From positions 62,175,452-62,239,451 of the forward strand of contig NC_063447.1 in NCBI RefSeq assembly GCF_020379485.1: a DNA stretch of 64,000 bases, in the 5' to 3' direction. Made by a program: the position numbers and the translations under genes. This document shows, piece after piece, positions 12,086-24,459 of the stretch. A model generated the notes under the pieces. That model was given only the letters and a program-made list of their open reading frames with translations, did not search any database and had not been told where the DNA came from. The stretch comes from Brassica napus. Taxonomy: Eukaryota > Streptophyta > Magnoliopsida > Brassicales > Brassicaceae. The number at the start of each line of letters is the position of its first letter. Position 1 is the first letter of the stretch.

Positions 12086-13624
12086 GCTCTGTTTGTTCTC
12101 ATATGCATTTTAAGACTCAGAGACAGAGAGAGCATTATCTGTTGTGTTTTAGTTTTTGTTGTTTCCACTTTTAAAAACAAGTATAATGTTTTTGAAACTT
12201 AAAAGTTGGCTTTTATAGTTGTTGTCAAGAGGTCAGTAGTAATGTAGTATATTGAAAAGCTCATTTAAACGATTGTTAACTGTGTTAAAAAAACAGTTGT
12301 TAATTATCATATAAGTTTTTATTTTATAAAAACAGAGGAAGTGAAGATATACTAATTTAAAGATTTGATGAAAAGTATATAATGCTGATCATGCACATCA
12401 TAATGTCAGCACCATCCTAAGTCTAATGTTTAGTCTACCTGTTGGCAATTGTTTAGTTCCAATTATTTAGTTTCTTCTTAAAACATACATGCACGTACAT
12501 TTCTGATTTTTTTGTTTGAAAAGACATTTCTGATTTTTTTTTACATAGATATCCTATACAACTTCGATTTTCTTTTGGGGTAAGATTCATTTTTCACCGT
12601 CATTTTAAAACTAATTTTGGATATTCTATTTTATTTAGTTAAATCAGAAAACAATTTTTTTTAGAATTGTCTAAAGAAAGTAAGAAATAGAGAAAAACGT
12701 TCCTAGGCAATTTTATGAATTTACTATTTGAGAAAACAAAAGAAGTAAATCCGGATTTATAATTATTAGTAGATAGATCATCTCAAGAGTACAAGTGAAA
12801 CGAATAAAATCAAAAAATTATTAATAATCTTAATTGAAAAAAAATAATAATTAGAGAATTTTCGAAAGGAGAGTTAGTTATTGGAATTTGTCTTTCACCA
12901 TCCACCCGCGTTTATTTTTGAGAACGCTTCTCAGCGTCTCTCTCCTCTCATCCCAAAAAAGTCTAAAGGTAAGTGTTTTATATTTAACATATTGTTCATA
13001 CAATTATTTTTAAATATTCAGGTGCATGAAAATTGGAACTCGCTTCTTCACTAGCAACCAAATTTTACTTTGACAGCTCAGTCAAATACATCAAACATTT
13101 TAAAGAACGAATACCATATTAACTACAGAATTAGCTGAGGTACAAAGAAACTCCAACACAACCAAAGTTATAGAGTGAAAAAAAGACTGCACCCTGTTTC
13201 TATTCTTTTTCTTATGTCCTACCAAGTATTACATTTTGTTTGACTCGACTGTAATAAAAGAAACAAAATATTTTTCCATCTGTCTTTTTCCTTTAAACTA
13301 ATTTATTATTTTCTATTTTTTGACAATTTTATCTATCCACCTATGGAAAAAATTATATAAAATGTCAACATCCAAATCAAAACATAATTGGACTTAGCAA
13401 ATAAATTCTTAATATTAGTAAAAGAAGCTATCGAATAATATATTCAAACTCATTTTCCGCGCGTAGCGCGGACAAAGACTCTAGTGCATTTAAAAACTGT
13501 TGGAAATGATAATTTTTTTTTTCCTTTAAAAGGGCTAAGTTTCGATTTTGGAAATTTATTACCGTGGGACAGTGGGAGTGAATTTTATATGGTCCAGGGT
13601 TCAGACCAATAGATCATTGTATAA

Positions 13625-13652
13625 TGGGCCCGTATCTAACGAAGATGGGCCC
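13625..13652. promoter_or_regulatory. Two TGGGCCC site II-type elements
   Basis: TGGGCCC occurs at 13625-13631 and again at 13646-13652. Such paired site II motifs are typical of ribosomal protein gene promoters in Arabidopsis. They lie just before the eS27 relic, so they are probably its old promoter. Confidence 0.5.
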
Positions 13653-13709
13653 GTAGATATATAATAACTTGTCCTGATCAAGAAATATGGAACTTTGAAT
13701 GATTCACAG

Positions 13710-14257
<548 letters not shown>

Positions 14258-15794
14258 TCAAGTGGTGGAGATCCTGATGCCGCTAAGAACATAGCCTCCA
14301 AAAGAGCTCATCTGCATGTGAGGGTGAGTTCTTGATGGAAGCACCTGATATTCGCGTAGCCACGGTTCTGTTATTTGCAGATTGATGGCCATCTTCCCTT
14401 GCTGAAGGTTGTGCATACATGTCGCCAGAGGCTGTAAAATGTTCATCAATCATGAGAATATGTTCTTATGACCAAAACATATTGAAAAGCTTTCTTGTTA
14501 TGACACGTTACCTGTAGATACTGATGATATATTGCAAAGGGAGCAGAGTAGGAGAGCAGTGGCAACACATCGTTCGCTAAGGCCCATGGGTCTTGGTCTT
14601 GTGCTGCCATGATTAAACTGCACAAGTGTCTTTTAAATCAACCTGAACCATTTCCATTCACTTGAGAGAAACAGATACATATTACTTACCTAGAGAAACC
14701 GTTTTCTTTCCACATTTCTATTGCTTCTTTTGAAGCCTTGGCTCCAGCTTTTGGGGCCTTGACAATTTTGCTCTCTAAAACAACATCATCTACTACTACT
14801 CTGGCCTCAGCTGTCACAGCTGTGTCTTCTACCATATCAGATGTAGATGGGTGAACTCCTTCTTGATGATTGTTCTCTTCAGGGGAAACAGTTTTGGCTG
14901 ATGAGAGCTCGTTTATAGATGACTGCACGATCCTACACACCAAACAAAGAAAGCATATAATGTCCAGAAATGTCAATTATATATAACAGCTTACTTTAAA
15001 TAAATAAAACACAACAGAAAAAAAAAAAAAAAAAAAAAGACTAAAGAGACAAATGGAACATACCTCTCTATAACCTTGTCAGTAAAATTGAACATCCTAA
15101 CCATCTCCACAGAGGGAGGAGAGTTTCCTTTATATGTGTTGCAAACATAACCAGTGCCTCCTAATCGTTCAGCCACCGCACCAGTGACAAGGCCACCAAC
15201 CATATCCACCACAAGAACATCCGAGTACGCAGTGACATTAGCCATCGTTAACAAAAGAGACAACGCATCTACTCTTAAGAATCTACAACACAAGAACAGA
15301 ACAGGGAAAAAAAACATTCAATACAGAGGAAAAAAAAAAAGGACTCAACATGATCTTCTCAACGCAATTAAAGAATGAAACAAAGTAATAACATACCCGA
15401 TTCTGTTTGGATATTTCTTGAAATAAGCTTCACAGATACTGGCAAACACAAAAACAGATCCGAGAATAAAGAGATACGAAAGAAGTCTAAAAGAATAAAA
15501 CAACAAAAAAAATAATATAAGACCTTCGAGCAAAAGGGCGTCTTAGAAGCAGCTTTGGAGCATACTTCTTCTGCTTCTTAAGCTTATACTTTTCCTATTA
15601 AAAACAAAAAAAAAATATTAAACAAGAAAATCAACTGCAGAGTAGAAGTAAAAACTGTGACAAACATTACCTGAGACAACTGAAACTTCTGGTCAAACGT
15701 TTTGCTGTTTGCAATCAGTGCTTCAATAATCTCATCCCCTTTTGCACCCTCTCTACACATTTATGAAACTAAATGTTAGCAGATTCTTACAATG

Positions 15795-15825
<31 letters not shown>

Positions 15826-16395
15826 TTTAAGTTTTGTTCTAACCTCCGCATAGCTTCAATCTCTTCACCAGTGAGGTTCTGAGCTTCATTATTATCAATA
15901 AGTTCCCTATTATCTCTAGCATCGTCTATAACATTATTGCTGCTACTTTCTGAGATTAGCGAACATCATTTACATTACAACAAACAAACAAAAAAATTCT
16001 TTTAATATTGAATTTGGGGAGAAAGACAAAAAAAAACCCTTTTTGACGGGAAGGATACGAGAGAGATCTTCTCCGGTTTCGACTTGGAAGAGAGATCCAA
16101 ACGGAGCTCCGATCAGTGGCTTTAACGAGTAATTCTTATTCCCTATCTTTAATACACTGTCAAGAGAGAGATAAATAAATCAAAAACCAAATTAAATCAA
16201 ATCAAATATAAATGAGGGACTGAGAATCACTAACGCGCCACCAGAGAGACGAGCGAAGACGAGACGGTCACCATCGTTCACGTCCAGCAAAACGCTGCAA
16301 CCTTCGCTAGCAAATCTCGGATTTGGATCTTGATGAGCCTTATTGTTGTTATTATTCTCCGACATAATAACTGCCTGATCCTTATTCTTCTCCAT
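14258..16395 (-). CDS. TRM6: tRNA (adenine-58-N1) methyltransferase non-catalytic subunit TRM6/Gcd10
   Basis: Partner of the catalytic subunit TRM61. The complex makes m1A58 in tRNAs, including initiator tRNA, in the nucleus. Ten GT-AG exons (high to low): 16395-16235, 16156-16038, 15949-15844, 15752-15671, 15594-15524, 15438-15397, 15282-15064, 14932-14690, 14617-14512, 14431-14258. They total 440 codons plus stop, close to the roughly 446 aa I recall for At2g45730. Recognisable parts are VLLDVNDGDRLVFARLSGGA near the start, the PFGSLFQVE strand, the TGEEIEAMRRE and ANSKTFDQKFQLSQEKY helices, KYPNRIGFLRVDALSLLL, and the second-domain motif SDVLVVDMVGGLVTGAVAER. A divergent PEX11 gene lies 966 bp away. 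Confidence 0.92.
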
Positions 16396-17360
16396 TTGAG
16401 AAAGATAAAAAAAAAAAAACTGGAGTTTCTGTTTTCGGCTTAGTTTAGTTAAGAAGAGACGAGTGAACAACAGTTAAACCCTAGTAACGACAATATTTTG
16501 TCTGTCCGTTAAAAAGAGCGGTTTTTATGATAAATCGGGTAAAAGCAAAGCCCATTGGGCCTTGCATAGCTAAATAATTTGGGGAGATAGGAAATGATTC
16601 CAAATAATATTTTGAGACATTATTGGCATTTCATAGAATCTTATTCAAAATCTCACTAGAGAACCATTAACCATGGATGCTAAAAGTATGCTTAGCATTT
16701 TTTTAATTAAAAAAAAGAAAAGGAAAAGCAATAAAAAGAAGTGCTTAGACATTACAAACAGCTGTTACTTACACTGTTTGCAGACTCCATAGACACGTGG
16801 CGGTCCGCGATTAGTCACTTTTTTAATTTTTTTTAAAAAAAAAAAAATTAAAAAGATTTTTAAGCATTCGACTTAAGCAATTTACCGTTCTCTTGTAGGT
16901 TCAATGTCTACAGAGCCACGTGGATATTTTATTTCATAAAGATGTGTGCCACGTGGACGTGGATCGGTCTGCGCGGGATATCCTCAACTTCCGCTAACAG
17001 AATGAGACAGAGAGAGTGAGATCTTTGCCTGCACGCACAACATGTCGGATAGCCTGTTTCGTAAGAAGTCAACATAATCGACGGTCTGGATTGATAGATT
17101 GACCAACGGCGATGTTTTTTCTGTTTGTCGGGAGACGAAGGTGACCAAACAAAGCCCTATCTCCACACGTAAACAAAGGCTCTCTCTCTTCACATTATCT
17201 TCTCGGAGTCTTAACAGAGCCAAAGGTATATTTCGAATCGAATTATTGATGATGAATCTGATTAATTGATCGTTTTCGAATTTCTTTTACAATCAAAATC
17301 GACTTGTGGTTATTGAAAGGCTGTGGAGTAGTTGTTTTTGTGTGTGTTTACAGAGAGAAG
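16396..17360. promoter_or_regulatory. Bidirectional promoter between TRM6 and PEX11, with three G-boxes
   Basis: CACGTGG at 16794-16800 (in the ABRE-like context ACACGTGGC) and the full palindrome CCACGTGG at 16916-16923 and 16949-16956. The last two are 33 bp apart. G-box/ABRE cores bind bZIP and bHLH factors, so light or abscisic-acid control of PEX11 is likely but not shown. An A/T-rich palindrome lies near 16820-16855. Confidence 0.7.
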
Positions 17361-18650
17361 ATGGCGAGTAGTACGTTAGATGTGTCGAGAGCAGAGCTGG
17401 CTCTAGTGGTTATGTATCTGAACAAAGCAGAGGCAAGGGATAAGCTATGCAGAGCTATTCAGTATGGTTCTAAGTTCTTGAGCGGTGGACAGCCTGGTAC
17501 TGCTCAAAACGTTGATAAATCCACTAGCTTAGCCAGGAAAGTCTTCCGTCTTTTCAAGGTTATATTTCGCTTTTTTTTTTTTTTTTCATTTCATTTTGTA
17601 ATTAGCTTTGTGTTAGCTAATACATGTTTTAATAATTGTTGCAGTTTGTTAATGATTTACATGGTCTTATCAGTCATGTTCCTAAAGGGACTCCACTTCC
17701 TCTCGTTTTACTTGGAAAGGTGCTTCATTGTTCTTTTTCATTTTCAGACAAAACCCATAAGTGAAATATTCAGACAAAATGGATCTCAAGAATCAAAGTG
17801 TAGTCCCCTTGTTTCATCTTTGTTCTGGATTAATCTTGGTTGATGGGTGTTTGTTATTTTGTAGTCCAAGAACGCACTTTTGTCTACATTCTTGTTCTTG
17901 GATCAAATTGTCTGGCTTGGAAGATCAGGAATCTACAAAGTGAGTAAAAATCAAACATGTTCACCACTCGGTTTATTTCTTTCGGAGTAAGGATCCACTA
18001 GGTTTCTTGTTTGAACTAATGTTCTTGGTTTATATCATTACAGAACAAAGAGCGAGCTGAGTTACTTGGACGTATATCACTTTTCTGCTGGATGGGATCA
18101 TCTGTCTGCACAACTTTAGTCGAGGTCCGTTTTTTATTTGATTTTCCATATGTTTCAGTTTTTCACCGCTTATTATATGTTTCCATTGTTATTAGCTTGG
18201 TGAGATTGGAAGACTCTCCTCATCGATGAAGAAGATCGAAAAGGGGCTTACGAATGGCAACAAGTATCAAGTAATGTTTTGTCAATCTTCAGTTTCTAGG
18301 GAATGTTATATTATAATAAACTCAATTCATGTTAATTGTGTAAATTTGCAGGATGAGGAGTATCGTGCTAAGCTTAAAAAGTCTAACGAGAGGAGTCTTG
18401 CTTTGATCAAATCAGCCATGGACATTGTTGTAGCAGCTGGTCTTCTTCAGTTATCTCCAGAGAAGATCACTCCTCGTGTCACCGGAGCTTTCGGATTCAT
18501 CACCTCCATCATTTCTTGTTACCAGGTAACACAACACTTGTCTTCTTCGTTCTCCACAACAACAACACACTTGCCTAGTTCTTCTAATCTTTACATGTCT
18601 CTCAACAAACACAGTTGCTTCCTACACGTCCCAAGATCAAAGAACTCTGA
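17361..18650 (+). CDS. PEX11D: Peroxisomal membrane protein PEX11 (C/D/E type)
   Basis: Drives elongation and proliferation of peroxisomes in the peroxisomal membrane. Seven GT-AG exons: 17361-17558, 17645-17719, 17865-17939, 18044-18124, 18196-18270, 18352-18525, 18615-18650. They give 237 aa, close to the family's roughly 235. All introns except the first and third are close to 100 bp or less, and every exon is in phase 0. The start MASSTLDVSRAELALVV, the amphipathic KVFRLFKFVNDLHGLI, the hydrophobic segments (GRISLFCWMGSSVCTTLVE; VTGAFGFITSIISCYQLL) and the basic tail PKIKEL are all family-typical. By position it is the At2g45740 (PEX11D) counterpart. Confidence 0.95.
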
Positions 18651-19538
18651 AGCTTATGTAAGAATCTGGGTCCAGGTGGTGGTCATTTCAGAAAGGTTCT
18701 GTAATAAGCATGTGTTATACCTCGGTTTCTTGATGCACACGTTTCAGTTCATAACAAACGTAAACCAAACACCTAAATTTTAATCTCTGATAGCGTTTTG
18801 CGGTTCAAGTGTTCAACAAACTTTGCTTCTCTGGGCTTTCTTCACAACCCCGCAAGGTTTCAACCCTGTCTGGTCCCTTTAAAAAGTTTAAATCATTCCT
18901 GAAAGTGGCGTATATACAGAGCAAAGGAGAATCTCAGTTTAAGCTTGACCAGTGTGTATGTGATTTTCCGGTTTAACCGGGTGATTTTAGAATTGAATTT
19001 GGTTCGGACCGGAGTAAAGTGCAAGAGGGATTGCGTCACTTTGTGTCCAAAGGACCCGAACGGACCCCACCTACGTAAACAAACTTCACGCGCTTCATCG
19101 ACTCGTGTACACTTCTATTTTTTTATAAAATGGCAACATATATCATAGTGCAAGGGAAGTTAATATAAAACATTATAACATTTCCAAATGTTGAGAGATA
19201 TCTTTCTCATAATGCAAATACATTGAATATAAATCAATAATTTTCCAAAAAAATCTAATAATTCCAAGGATGTAGATATTAACTAGAAAATATTAATCCT
19301 CCATTGTTGCGCATGACAAGCTCGCACGTTTTAGCCCAGTGATCATCCGGCGCGTATACAACACTCTCTCTTCTCTCCTCCTCCTCCCCTTATATTACTT
19401 ACCCTCGAACTACTTCGTATCAACCCTTAGACAAACTCACTCGTCACACATTCTACTCATCGTTGTGTTCTGTGTTATATATACACTATATATAAACACA
19501 CACTTATTATATTATTTCGACTGAGTTTTCTACAAGAG
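18651..19538. other. Intergenic, PEX11 to PMT16
   Basis: 3' flank of PEX11, then the probable PMT16 promoter. A TATATAAA at 19489-19496 lies only 43 bp before the ATG, so it is either a very proximal TATA box or leader sequence. No gene seen. Confidence 0.5.
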
Positions 19539-22241
19539 ATGAATTTATTTACAAGAGCATCACCGAGGGATAAGAAGTCCAATCTTTATTACATCACCCT
19601 CATAGGGCTCCTCTGCATCGGGAGCTACCTTCTCGGGATTTGGCGAACGTCGTCGGTCATCCCACGCGCCGCCTTTGATTACTCAAGCGGCCCACCGTGC
19701 GAGAAATTCTCCAAAACCACTTCCACCAGAGATCTCGACTTCAACGCGCACCACAACCCTCACGATCCACCTCCGGTGAAGGCAGCCACCGCGTCTTTCC
19801 CGTCGTGCGGCGCTGAACTGAGCGAGCACACGCCGTGCGAAGACGCCAAGCGATCGCTGAAGTTCCCTCGGGGAAGATTGGAGTACAGGCAGAGGCATTG
19901 TCCCGAGAGGGAGGAAGCTCTGAAGTGTCGTATTCCGGCGCCGTACGGTTACAAGACGCCGTTCCGGTGGCCGGAGAGCCGTGACGTGGCGTGGTTCGCG
20001 AATGTGCCTCACACGGAGCTTACGGTTGAGAAGAAGAACCAGAATTGGGTCCGGTACGAGAATGATCGGTTTTGGTTTCCTGGTGGCGGTACGATGTTTC
20101 CACGTGGCGCTGATGCGTACATTGACGATATCGGACGGTTGATTGATCTCAGCCACGGTTCGATTCGTACAGCCATTGACACCGGTTGTGGGGTACGTGT
20201 ATCCCTTCTGAATAAACCGAACCATCCGGTTCGATTATAATTTAATTGATTTTTATCTGCTTACTAATTATTTTGATTTTATTACGTAAAAGAAGATTTT
20301 CCCCCAACAATATATGTTCAATCGAATAATCTGTTGGAATGTTTCATACAATTAGTTCAAGAATACATCCAGCTTAAATGACAAAAATATTTCATGCATA
20401 TATCCATATCTAATCACAATCTAATTAAAAATATTTTTGATAGTATGTGAACAATAACTAATTTTTTGAGTGAGTTCATTATCATTTTTTAGATTAAATT
20501 TTATTCTTTAAAAAACACTGTTTTTACAACATTTTTGGCTTCTGTATGAGTCACTGGAGTCACCTAGTTATCTAATGTAACTTTTGACCTACTCGTACCT
20601 AACCGTTAAACTTGTAAAGTTGAAAATTAAAACCAGTAGTTATGAACAAATAGTCAAAATCATGAAATATAGATCCCTTATGTTGACTTTTAATATATTT
20701 TACCCTCATTTGCCTTACTATTTGTGGAATTAATAGTAAATATTTATTTTGATTTTTTTTCAGGTGGCTAGCTTTGGTGCATATCTTTTATCAAGAAACA
20801 TCACAACAATGTCATTTGCTCCAAGGGACACACACGAAGCTCAGGTTCAGTTCGCACTCGAGCGTGGCGTGCCGGCTATGATCGGAATCATGGCCACAAT
20901 CCGCTTACCATACCCTTCTAGAGCCTTTGACTTAGCACATTGCTCTCGTTGCCTTATCCCTTGGGGACAAAACGGTTCAACTCTAAAACCCTATACAACT
21001 ACGAAACTAAATCATTTAAGTCTTGTAACACTTTAAATTATTTTGTAGGTGGGGTTTACTTGATGGAGGTTGATAGGGTTCTAAGACCAGGAGGATACTG
21101 GATACTGTCTGGACCGCCGATTAATTGGCAGAACCGGTGGAAAGGATGGGAGAGAACTATGGATGATTTAAACGCAGAACAGACACAGATCGAGCAGGTT
21201 GCGAGAAGCTTGTGTTGGAAGAAAGTAGTTCAGAGAGATGATCTTGCAATCTGGCAAAAGCCCTTTAACCATATTCACTGTAAGAAAAACAAACAGGTTT
21301 TGAAGAAACCAAAGTTTTGTCGTCATGATCAAGATCCCGACATGGCTTGGTAAGTAATTTTAATTAGTTTATATATATACTATATAGTGTAAGATAGTTA
21401 AGTATCGAATTATTAATATAAATAACGAATGGTTTAGGTATACGAAGATGGATTCTTGTTTAACGCCATTACCTGAAGTTGATGAGGATGAGGATCTAAA
21501 GACGGTGGCTGGAGGAAATGTGGAGAAATGGCCGGCGAGGTTAAACGCGGTTCCTCCGAGAATAAACAACGGCGATCTCAAGGAAATCACACCGGTGGGT
21601 TTCTTGGAGGACGCGGAACTGTGGAAACAAAGAGTTTCTTATTACAAGAAACTGGATTACCAGTTAGGCGAAACCGGGAGATACAGAAACATACTCGACA
21701 TGAACGCTTACGTTGGTGGATTCGCGGCGGCTCTAGCAGATGAACCGGTCTGGGTCATGAACGTTGTCCCGGTCGAAGCTAAGCTCAACACTCTCGGTGT
21801 CATATACGAGCGTGGTTTAATCGGAACGTATCAAAACTGGTAAGCTTTTAACTCAACCGTGCTGATTAATCCGGTTTATGGTTTAATCCGGTTTTGTTTC
21901 TTTTTTATGTTAGGTGTGAAGCGATGTCAACGTATCCAAGAACGTACGATTTCATCCATGCGGACTCGGTTTTCACGTTGTACCAAGATAAGTGCGAACC
22001 GGAGGATATATTATTGGAGATGGACCGGATTCTTAGACCGGGTGGTGGAGTGATTATAAGAGATGACGTGGACGTTTTGATTAAGGTTAAGGAATTAACC
22101 AAAGGGTTACAATGGGAAGGTAGAATTGCTGACCATGAGAAAAGTCCTCATGAGAGAGTGAAGATTTACTACGCGGTGAAACAGTATTGGACTGTCACTG
22201 CACCTGAGGAAGATAAAAACAGTACTAAAGCTCTCTCATGA
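19539..22241 (+). CDS. PMT16: Putative Golgi methyltransferase PMT16 (DUF248/Methyltransf_29)
   Basis: Plant-specific type II membrane protein of the QUA2/PMT family, thought to methylate cell-wall polysaccharides in the Golgi; no substrate is known for this member. Five GT-AG exons: 19539-20192, 20764-20974, 21049-21349, 21438-21839, 21914-22241, giving 631 aa, which equals the length I recall for At2g45750. There is a short cytosolic N-terminus, a membrane anchor at about residues 16-37 ([19 protein letters not shown]), the SAM-binding motif [15 protein letters not shown] at the exon 1/2 junction, HCSRCLIPW, and [11 protein letters not shown]. The second half has [16 protein letters not shown] and [15 protein letters not shown]. 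Intron 1 (571 bp) is AT-rich without features. Confidence 0.95.
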
Positions 22242-22671
22242 TTTTGATTTTTGAGCTCTCTTCTTCTTTCTTTTTTTCTTTTACGTTCTTGTAATGTTAT
22301 GTTTTTGATTTTTTACAGCAATGAATAATTTTAATTTTTCGAAATTAAAATTATATGTCATTAATTCCGACAATGTGAAACTAAACCAAGCTCAATGCAG
22401 AGCAGCTGTACGTAGAAATCAAAAGAAACATTAGTTAAGAGTGTCGTGGTAACGTAAGAAACAGAGTAAGAAGAGTTTTTGATAATAACAGAGAGTAATA
22501 GTGACAGAGGAATCTTGTAATAATAATTAAATACAATTAAAAGACAAATAATGGAGCACGATCTCTGTCTCATTCCTATGTAAGGAACCACTCTGACTTC
22601 GGCTAAAAAGATTATCTATTATACATCAAGATCCAATCTTCCATCATTGTCTTTGCTCCGACACCGTAAAA
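22242..22671. other. Intergenic, PMT16 to RING gene
   Basis: PMT16 3' flank and the RING gene promoter and leader. No further feature recognised. Confidence 0.5.
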
Positions 22672-24459
22672 ATGCATCCCGTCTCCTCCTCCTCCTCCTC
22701 TTCTTCTTCTCCGGCGACTAATGATATTTCTACGCCGCTTCTCAATCGTGACCGGCCCCGTTCTTCGCAACCGCTACGTGGAGCAGCGTCGAGGCTTCTC
22801 CGCCGTGCTAGCAGTCGCGGGATGATGCTCCGTGAGTCATCAGTTCGTGTCCGTGAGACAGCGGCTGAGCAGATTGAGGAGAGACAGAGTGAGTGGGCGT
22901 ACTCTAAACCGGTTATAGTCTTGGATGTGGTCTGGAATCTAGCTTTCGTGTTCGTCACTGTTGGAGTTTTATGGTTTAGCTCGGAGGAGAATCCTCGTGT
23001 TCCTCTCAGATTCTGGATCGTTGTGTATAATCTTCAGTGTTTGCTTCATGTTGCGTGTGTGGTCTCTGAGTATTGCCGTCGACATGGTTATGATCAACTG
23101 AACCGAGATTTGGATTCCGGTTTAACCTCCAGTGAAGGATCTAGTGAAGACGAATCTGATGGCCCTGAGATTGAATCTGGAACTAGGTAAGTAAAGATCA
23201 TTTTCTTTCTTCTCTCAATATATATATTTTTTTTTGTTAATACCACGAGGTGTCCATAATTGACCATACCTGAAACACATCGAGTTAGAATGATTGTTCC
23301 TTGCCAATATAGTGACAATAATTTTGTGGGTTCTATTAGCCTCCGCAAAAAAAAACTAGAAAGAATGAAAAATGGTATAATTTTATAGGAATCATAATGA
23401 ATTAAATGTTCTTTTTTATTGCATTGGTCACCATTCAAAGTTATCATGTAATATTAATTTCGTTCCATTGATAATGATTCAATGTTCTCTCTATTGTAGT
23501 CTTGCTAACCATCTTGAATCAACGAATGCAATCTTCTCATTTGTGTGGTGGATCATCGGTTTTTATTGGGTCAGTGCTGGTTCTGAGGAACTTGCTCAAA
23601 GCTCACCTCATCTCTACTGGTTTGTATTTAAAAACACACAACCTCTACGTTTTGTTTGTCACGTTAGATGAGTTCTTGTTTTAAATCTCTGGTCTGCAGG
23701 CTCTGTGTGGCGTTTCTCGCCTTTGATGTTATCTTTCTAGTCCTTTGCGTTGCTGTTGCTTCTCTTATTGCAATTGCTGTGTGTTGCTGTTTGCCTTGCA
23801 TCATCGCGGTTTTGTACGCTTTGGCAGAGCAGGTAAGTCACAAAAGACCGGTTATGTTCATGCAGGGCCGGATCTAAGCACAACCGTATGAAATATTGGC
23901 TATACGCCTCCAAAATTATACATAAACTTTTTTAGTAAAGTTTTTAAGAAATGTTTATATCCTCCGAAATTTCATATCCGGCCATGTGTTCATGTGTATG
24001 GTAAGGTGTTTTTTTCTGATGTGTTGTTGATGTTTCAGGAAGGTGCATCTGATGAGGAGATAGAAAGGCTTCCGAAGTTCAAGTTTCTAACGGTGAGAAA
24101 CTCAGAGAAAGTGAATGGTGAGATAAGGGAAACTCATGGAGGGATAATGACTCAACTTGGTGTCGATTCTCCAAGTGAACGTGTGTTATCAAGTGATGAA
24201 GCTGTAAGTTATAACCAATCCCAAAGCTAATTGAAGTTTTGGATTGGTATACAAAACAAATGAGACTTTTGCTTCGTTTCAGGAATGTTGTGTTTGTCTT
24301 TGTGAATATGAAGATGGAGCAGAGCTGAGAGAACTTTGGTGTAGACACCATTTTCATGAAGCTTGTATAGATAAATGGCTACGCATTAACGCCACTTGCC
24401 CTCTCTGCAAATCCAACATTCTCAAAACTGATGAACAGAGTGGGAACGATGCAGTATGA
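22672..24459 (+). CDS. Membrane-anchored RING-H2 E3 ubiquitin ligase
   Basis: Predicted E3 ligase in an internal membrane. Five GT-AG exons: 22672-23186, 23500-23619, 23700-23832, 24039-24203, 24283-24459, giving 369 aa. There is a Ser-rich N-terminus and a basic [20 protein letters not shown] stretch, then four or five hydrophobic segments ([70 protein letters not shown]), then an acidic linker ([15 protein letters not shown]). The C-terminal RING starts at C313 and has [24 protein letters not shown] and CPLC: all eight ligands are present. It resembles the At3g61180 type. I recall At3g61180 lying beside BAP1 in the duplicated chromosome 3 block, so this may be the chromosome 2 partner lost from A. 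thaliana. Intron 3 holds a small hAT-like MITE. Confidence 0.9.
23863..23986. mobile_element. 124-bp hAT-like MITE in RING gene intron 3
   Basis: Ends are CAGGGCCGGAT and (inverted) CATGGCCGGAT, matching at 10 of 11 bases. It is flanked by a perfect 8-bp duplication, TGTTCATG, at 23855-23862 and 23987-23994. CAGGG ends with 8-bp duplications are the hAT signature. No coding capacity. Confidence 0.88.

Larger units (their letters stand above)
7151..13484 (+). mobile_element. Non-autonomous Helitron, 6.3 kb, with captured gene pieces
   Basis: The left end is TCTATACTATATTAAAAGGG at 7151, preceded by A at 7150. The right end is CTAG at 13481-13484 followed by T, which matches the A|T target rule. 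Nine bases before CTAG is a hairpin, CCGCGC-GTA-GCGCGG (13457-13471), with a 6-bp stem and 3-nt loop. These are the textbook Helitron ends: TC start, 3' hairpin, CTRR end, no terminal inverted repeats, no target duplication. No Rep/helicase coding was seen, so it is non-autonomous. Inside are four tandem 1131-bp units (7170-11692), the continuation of the captured coiled-coil gene to about 12085, and AT-rich sequence. Around 12900-12970 there is a CT-rich stretch ending in a possible splice donor, perhaps another captured 5' leader. Confidence 0.9.

Noticed and set aside
19683..20225. 180-codon frame antisense to PMT16 exon 1
   Set aside because: It is a shadow of a GC-rich exon; the plus-strand protein is clearly conserved.
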